A stretch of 10,339 nt of DNA from Ruminococcaceae bacterium UBA6857 (lineage in GTDB: Bacteria; Bacillota; Clostridia; Oscillospirales; Acutalibacteraceae): the NCBI GenBank assembly GCA_002451715.1, contig DKDD01000008.1, positions 3,696 to 14,034 on the forward strand, read 5' to 3'. Each line of letters opens with the position of its first letter. The stretch's first letter is position 1. Shown here in pieces: positions 8,056-10,339 of the stretch. Position numbers and translations under genes: made by a program. Under the pieces are notes generated by a model. That model was not told where the DNA came from and did not search any database. It saw only the letters and a list, made by a program, of their open reading frames with translations.

Positions 8056-8116
8056 TTTTAATTTTCGGAGTATTTTTTGAATTTTTTTCGATTTTTTGCC
8101 TGTTTTTGATTGTTTT
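8056..8116 (-). promoter_or_regulatory. Phased A-tracts / UP-like element upstream of rpoBC promoter
   Basis: Runs of four to seven A on the minus strand (T on the given strand) begin at 8062, 8073, 8082, 8092, 8103 and 8113, with another at 8056. The spacings of the last six are 11, 9, 10, 11 and 10 bp, matching the DNA helical repeat. Such arrays bend DNA, and the tracts nearest the -35 box (8056-8078) lie where an UP element contacts the alpha subunit C-terminal domains. This would suit a strong, growth-regulated housekeeping promoter. Confidence 0.6.
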
Positions 8117-8147
8117 GTTCCGATTTATCACAAATTAGCATAAAAAG

Positions 8148-8197
8148 ACCGCTTTCGTTTGCCGAAAAGTTCAATCTTCAAAGCAGACGAAAGCGGT
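8148..8197 (-). terminator. Terminator of the zinc-ribbon gene, probably bidirectional
   Basis: The arms ACCGCTTTCGT (8148-8158) and ACGAAAGCGGT (8187-8197) pair perfectly over 11 bp around a loop of 28 nt. On the minus strand the stem is followed by CTTTTTATGC, about 58 nt after the zinc-ribbon stop codon. On the plus strand it is followed by TTTTTGTTTTTG, an even better U-tract, so it can also stop rightward transcription. It isolates rpoBC from upstream transcription. Confidence 0.65.
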
Positions 8198-8255
8198 TTT
8201 TGTTTTTGTTAAATTTTTATTTTTTGTAAGAAAACGCGAGGAGCAGTGGATAAAT

Positions 8256-8459
8256 TTAGCGTTTTGGTTTTGCCGCTTTTTTTTTAAAAAGCCGTTCAAA
8301 AAAAGTTTTTTCGGTTTCTTTTTGCGCCGTTTTATCGGGTGCTTCCTTTTCGGTGCAAACGCTTTTTTCGCACTCAAAGCAAACCTGCCTGCCCTCCGGA
8401 ATTTCTTTTCCGCACATGAGGCAGTATTCCGATTTTCCGATATACAATCTCTTCTTCAA
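8256..8459 (-). CDS. Small zinc-ribbon protein of unknown function
   Basis: This is a 67-residue protein starting at TTG 8459, chosen because AAGGAGAA (8465-8472) lies 7 nt upstream. An in-frame ATG at 8516 would add 19 residues but has no ribosome site and lies almost on the predicted promoter -10 box. The core is YCLMCGKEIPEGRQVCFECE, with C13, C16, C27 and C30 forming a CxxC-x10-CxxC zinc knuckle. The C-terminal half is Lys/Glu-rich, with a basic end (FFERLFKKKAAKPKR). No signal peptide or membrane segment is seen. Short proteins with a CG-x-IPEGRQVCP-x-C zinc motif are widespread in Firmicutes without an assigned role. The gene sits between rpoBC and a divergent regulator gene and ends at its own terminator. 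Confidence 0.75.
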   Translation of the reverse strand: MKKRLYIGKSEYCLMCGKEIPEGRQVCFECEKSVCTEKEAPDKTAQKETEKTFFERLFKKKAAKPKR

Positions 8460-8521
8460 AAAAATTCTCCTTAAAATATCTTCTCCCTTTAAAACAACCG
8501 TTCGGACAAAGTGCATACATA

Positions 8522-8551
8522 ATAATATATAAATCGTTTTGATTATGTCGA
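8522..8551 (-). promoter_or_regulatory. Probable promoter of the zinc-ribbon gene
   Basis: On the minus strand TCGACA (8546-8551) is followed after 18 nt by TATTAT (8522-8527); an overlapping TATATT (8524-8529) would give a 16-nt spacer. Transcription would begin near 8515, leaving a leader of about 55 nt before the TTG start. It diverges from the XRE gene promoter. The surrounding AT-richness makes the match less specific. Confidence 0.4.
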
Positions 8552-8623
8552 AAAAACACGAAAGTTTTTATTTTTTTCAAAGGTACGCATTATGCCGTAT
8601 TATCATTGTTTAGTTTACATTTT

Positions 8624-8663
8624 AGCGGATTTCACACTAAAAGTCAACAGCGGATTTTCCGCT
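8624..8663. repeat. AGCGGATTT direct repeats and palindrome at the XRE promoter
   Basis: AGCGGATTT occurs at 8624-8632 and again at 8649-8657, 25 bp apart. The second copy forms a palindrome, AGCGGA-TTT-TCCGCT (8649-8663), lying within the predicted promoter spacer. This is a plausible operator for the adjacent XRE-type regulator, acting on itself and perhaps on the divergent zinc-ribbon gene. Confidence 0.5.
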
Positions 8664-8672
8664 ACATATAAT
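8644..8672 (+). promoter_or_regulatory. Probable promoter of the XRE regulator gene
   Basis: A perfect TATAAT (8667-8672) is preceded by TCAACA (8644-8649, four of six consensus positions) with a 17-nt spacer. The predicted start near 8679 leaves only about 10 nt before the ATG at 8689, just enough for the GGTGA ribosome site. The palindrome 8649-8663 fills the spacer. Confidence 0.5.
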
Positions 8673-8688
8673 ATACTCGGTGATGAGT

Positions 8689-8916
8689 ATGTACAAAAGA
8701 ATACGAGATCTTCGCGAAGACAAAGACCTGACGCAAAAGCAAATTGCTCAAATTCTTGCCTGCAGCCAGCGCGTATACAGTGATTACGAACGCGGTGTGC
8801 TTGACATTCCGACGGAAATTTTAATCAAACTTTCGCGCTTTCACGGCGTTTCGGTCGATTATATTCTCGGCCTGACGGATGTTGAAAAGCCTTATAAAAG
8901 CTCTTTTGAAAAGTAA
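8689..8916 (+). CDS. XRE/Cro-C1 type helix-turn-helix transcriptional regulator
   Basis: This 75-residue protein is almost entirely a single HTH domain. It begins MYKRIRDLREDKDLTQKQIA, followed by the recognition segment CSQRVYSDYERG and the helical FHGVSVDYILGLTD end that typifies short phage-repressor-like regulators. It lacks a sensor or dimerisation extension. The ATG at 8689 matches the usual family start and has GGTGA (8679-8683) 5 nt upstream. GTG 8680 and ATG 8683 are also in frame but have no ribosome site. The gene is divergent from the zinc-ribbon gene and has repeated AGCGGA elements in its promoter, suggesting autoregulation. Its targets are unknown. A regulator of this size can belong to core genome or to mobile elements; no other mobile-element sign is present. 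Confidence 0.88.
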   Translation: MYKRIRDLREDKDLTQKQIAQILACSQRVYSDYERGVLDIPTEILIKLSRFHGVSVDYILGLTDVEKPYKSSFEK

Positions 8917-8927
8917 AAACCGAACGC

Positions 8928-8955
8928 TTGACAAAAGTTTTGCCGTGAGTATAAT
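8928..8955 (+). promoter_or_regulatory. Strong sigma-A type promoter of the yigZ leader
   Basis: A perfect TTGACA (8928-8933) and a perfect TATAAT (8950-8955) are separated by 16 nt, with a second TATAAT immediately after. Transcription would begin near 8962. It lies 12 nt after the XRE stop codon and about 110 nt before the YigZ start, with hairpins and a terminator between. Confidence 0.75.
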
Positions 8956-8962
8956 TATAATG

Positions 8963-8982
8963 AAAAAAGCCGCAAAAGCGGC
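8963..8982 (-). terminator. Short hairpin GCCGC-AAAA-GCGGC, terminator-like on the minus strand
   Basis: The arms 8969-8973 and 8978-8982 form a 5-bp GC-only stem with a 4-nt loop. On the minus strand it is followed by TTTTTT (8963-8968), the form of an intrinsic terminator, which would block antisense transcription into the XRE gene. On the plus strand it would be the first hairpin of the yigZ leader RNA. Its GCGG (8978-8981) can also pair with CCGC at 9009-9012. Confidence 0.4.
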
Positions 8983-9003
8983 AAAATCTGTTTTGTTGGT
9001 ATT

Positions 9004-9044
9004 AATAACCGCATTCGTTCCTGAATCCGAGGCGGTTATTTTTT
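9004..9044 (+). terminator. Intrinsic terminator between XRE gene and yigZ
   Basis: The arms AATAACCGC (9004-9012) and GCGGTTATT (9032-9040) pair over 9 bp. An inner ATTC/GAAT pair (9013-9016, 9023-9026) extends the structure, and the stem runs into TTTT (9041-9044), making six T in a row with the arm. It ends XRE transcription and also lies downstream of the promoter at 8928-8955, so it can attenuate yigZ. Confidence 0.75.
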
Positions 9045-9073
9045 GTTATTCATTACCGGATTGGAGAGATCGA

Positions 9074-9694
9074 ATGGACAGTTACAAAACCCTTGAAAAA
9101 AGTTCAAGCGATGAATTTATCGTCAAAAAATCGCGCTTCATCGGTTACGCCGCACCGGTCACAACGAACGAAGAGGCCGTTGCGTTCATCAATTCGATCA
9201 AGGCGAAGCACCGCGACGCAACACACAACGTTTATGCCTACTGCCTTCGTGACGGACAGATTCGCCGCTACAGCGACGACGGCGAACCGCAGGGAACGGC
9301 GGGACTTCCCGTTCTTGACGTTTTGCTCAAAGAAAACGTGACGGACTGCGCGGTTGTTGCAACAAGATACTTCGGCGGAATACTGCTCGGAGCAAGCGGT
9401 CTTGTCCGTGCATATACGCACACGGCAAAAATCGGAATCGACAGCGCAAAAATCATCACGATGGCACCGTGCAAAATTGCAAACCTTGTTTGCGACTATA
9501 CTTTTTACGGAAAACTTCAAACAATCATTGCGGCATTCGGCGTTTCGGTTGAAGACACGGATTTTGCCGACAATGTGCGCCTTACTTTAAAAATACCGTC
9601 TGACGTTTTTGAAAAATTCGATGCCGAGGTTTTTGACAAAAGCTTCGGAAAACTCCGCGCAGAAGTGACGGAAGAAAAATTTTCGAAAATTTAG
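9074..9694 (+). CDS. yigZ: YigZ/IMPACT family protein (UPF0029 with DUF1949 C-terminus)
   Basis: This 206-residue protein has the usual length of bacterial YigZ/YvyE proteins. The N-terminal UPF0029 (IMPACT) domain shows SRFIGYAAPV (20-29), HRDATHNVYAYCL (46-58), RRYSDDGEPQGTAGLPVLDV (64-83) and the signature VVATRYFGGILLGASGLVRA (94-113). Residues about 138-203 correspond to the small ferredoxin-like DUF1949 domain. The eukaryotic relative IMPACT regulates the eIF2-alpha kinase GCN2; the bacterial biochemical role is poorly defined, with a ribosome- or RNA-related one suggested. The ATG at 9074 is chosen because GGAGAG (9063-9068) sits 5 nt upstream; the open frame upstream to 8879 covers the leader and terminator and is not coding. 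A possible operon with the dGTPase gene 53 nt downstream has no intervening terminator. Confidence 0.93.
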   Translation: MDSYKTLEKSSSDEFIVKKSRFIGYAAPVTTNEEAVAFINSIKAKHRDATHNVYAYCLRDGQIRRYSDDGEPQGTAGLPVLDVLLKENVTDCAVVATRYFGGILLGASGLVRAYTHTAKIGIDSAKIITMAPCKIANLVCDYTFYGKLQTIIAAFGVSVEDTDFADNVRLTLKIPSDVFEKFDAEVFDKSFGKLRAEVTEEKFSKI

Positions 9695-9747
9695 GGGGAA
9701 AAGCAAGAAAAAGCTGTATATACTATTAGACGAAAAGAGGTGCTCAA

Positions 9748-10339
9748 ATGGACGAAATCAGACTCAAAACCCTTGAAAACGAAAAAAGGAATCTTTCGCG
9801 CTTTGCCTTTCTTTGCGAAAACACAAAGGGACGCGAAAGGCCGGAAGAAGAATGTGCAATCCGAACGGCTTTTCAGCGCGACAGGGATCGAATAATTCAT
9901 TCGAGCGCTTTCCGCCGCCTTAAACACAAAACGCAGGTTTTTCTTTCGCCCGACAGCGACCATTACAGAACAAGGCTCACTCATACTCTTGAAGTTGCGC
10001 AGATTGCGCGAACAATTGCAGTCGGTCTTTCGCTCAACGAAAATCTTACCGAAGCGATTGCACTCGGTCACGATCTCGGCCACACCCCGTTCGGTCATGC
10101 CGGCGAACGTGCCTTAAACGCGGTCATGAGCGGCGGCTTCCGCCACTATGAACAAAGTCTTCGCGTTGTTGACGTGACCGAAAAAGAGGGAAAAGGGCTT
10201 AACCTTACATATGAAGTGCGTGACGGAATCGTTTGCCACACACGCGGAAAAGAAGCCGACACTCTTGAAGGCAGAATAGTAAAACTTGCCGACAGGATCG
10301 CATATATCAACCACGACATCGACGACGCCGAAAGAGGCC
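9748..10339 (+). CDS. dgt: dGTPase-like HD-domain triphosphohydrolase, N-terminal part (runs off right edge)
   Basis: 197 codons are present with no stop before the right edge; family members in clostridia are about 330 residues. The N-terminal signature RTAFQRDRDRIIHSSAFRRL (39-58) followed by KHKTQVF is typical of dGTPase-like proteins (Pfam HD, dGTPase type 2). The metal-binding HD residues are H79 (LTHTLEV), H108-D109 (ALGHDLGHTPFGHAGE) and D182 (KLADRIAY), with H117 and E120 nearby. The family hydrolyses dNTPs to deoxynucleosides and triphosphate; the substrate of this member is not determinable from sequence. The ATG at 9748 follows AGAGGTG (9736-9742) by 5 nt. It lies 53 nt after yigZ with no terminator. 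In many clostridia the next genes are dnaG and sigA, which cannot be checked here. Confidence 0.93.
   Translation, partial: MDEIRLKTLENEKRNLSRFAFLCENTKGRERPEEECAIRTAFQRDRDRIIHSSAFRRLKHKTQVFLSPDSDHYRTRLTHTLEVAQIARTIAVGLSLNENLTEAIALGHDLGHTPFGHAGERALNAVMSGGFRHYEQSLRVVDVTEKEGKGLNLTYEVRDGIVCHTRGKEADTLEGRIVKLADRIAYINHDIDDAERG

Larger units (their letters stand above)
7970..8060 (+). ncRNA. Candidate small RNA antisense to the rpoB leader and promoter
   Basis: This is bounded by the plus-strand promoter match at 7935-7963 and by an AAACCGCTT/AAGCGGTTT hairpin (8028-8036 and 8046-8054) followed by CTTTTAATTTTC, which resembles an intrinsic terminator. The product would be about 90 nt and complementary to the first ~40 nt of the rpoB leader. 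A 30-codon reading frame (7988-8080) lies within it but lacks a well-spaced ribosome site and runs past the hairpin. Known sRNA families are not recognised. The claim is entirely prediction from signals. Confidence 0.25.
8962..9045 (+). ncRNA. Candidate attenuator leader or small RNA upstream of yigZ
   Basis: The segment runs from a near-consensus promoter to a strong intrinsic terminator, giving a discrete transcript of about 84 nt. It has a 5' hairpin (8969-8982) and the terminator hairpin (9004-9040). Complementary GCGG/CCGC segments (8978-8981 with 9009-9012, and 8970-8973 with 9032-9035) allow mutually exclusive folds. Since yigZ begins at 9074 with no promoter after the terminator, its expression from here depends on read-through. 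No known riboswitch class is recognised, and no leader peptide with a ribosome site is seen. Confidence 0.4.

Noticed and set aside
7988..8080. 30-codon plus-strand frame in the candidate antisense RNA
   Set aside because: The purine-rich stretch before ATG is too close to act as a ribosome site, and the frame runs through the predicted terminator and T-tracts.
8460..8516. ATG-initiated 86-residue version of the zinc-ribbon protein
   Set aside because: No ribosome site before the ATG, which almost coincides with the predicted transcription start; the internal TTG at 8459 has AAGGAGAA at ideal spacing.
8374..8580. 68-codon minus-strand frame overlapping the zinc-ribbon gene
   Set aside because: Out of frame with the CxxC protein, no ribosome site, and it would begin upstream of the predicted promoter -10 box.
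8879..9073. 65-codon N-terminal extension of YigZ, including a MKKAAKAAKSVLLVLITAF signal-like segment
   Set aside because: The family starts near MDSYKTLEKSS at 9074, which has a good ribosome site. The extension translates the promoter and the terminator hairpin, and its ATG at 8960 lies at the predicted transcription start without a ribosome site.

Overview
The window looks like part of a low-to-mid GC Firmicutes chromosome, most likely a Clostridia member (Oscillospirales/Ruminococcaceae-like). I infer this from the Bacillus/Clostridium-type RNA polymerase subunits (no large proteobacterial insertions), Shine-Dalgarno (SD) sites before most genes, TTG starts with good SDs, and sigma-A type promoters in AT-rich intergenic DNA. 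No phage, transposon, CRISPR array, tRNA or rRNA is visible. Most of the window is core information-processing machinery.

Layout. The left part is on the minus strand, so transcription runs right to left. A promoter with phased A-tracts upstream (8018-8116) and a leader of about 155 nt precede rpoB (3998-7855). rpoC follows (299-3940), then a hairpin terminator (258-292). Next comes a separate promoter (102-130) and the first eight codons of rpsL (1-24), which runs off the left edge. To the right of the rpoB promoter is a small minus-strand zinc-ribbon gene (8256-8459) with its own terminator. The right part is on the plus strand: a short XRE-type repressor gene (8689-8916), a strong promoter followed by a hairpin leader and intrinsic terminator (8928-9044), a YigZ/IMPACT-family gene (9074-9694), and the first 197 codons of a dGTPase-like HD hydrolase (9748 to the right edge).

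How it works together. rpoB and rpoC encode the two large RNA polymerase subunits and appear to be one transcript. rplJL, the usual upstream partner, is absent here, and a zinc-ribbon gene with a terminator separates rpoBC from anything further right. The polymerase genes therefore have to rely on their own promoter and leader. rpsL has its own promoter, as expected for the str operon (rpsL-rpsG-fusA-tuf), which probably continues beyond the left edge. The dGTPase-like gene in clostridia commonly precedes dnaG and sigA, so those may lie beyond the right edge; this is inference.

Most interesting signals: (1) a very acidic 94-residue C-terminal extension on RpoB, reminiscent in composition of the RNAP delta subunit; (2) six T/A-tracts spaced 9-11 bp apart, directly upstream of the rpoB promoter; (3) an opposing promoter inside the rpoB leader, followed by a hairpin and T-rich DNA, which could make a ~90-nt antisense RNA; (4) a promoter-hairpin-terminator leader in front of yigZ that looks like an attenuator or a small RNA; (5) repeated AGCGGATTT elements and a palindrome at the XRE gene promoter. 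I see no clear multi-gene novel system.
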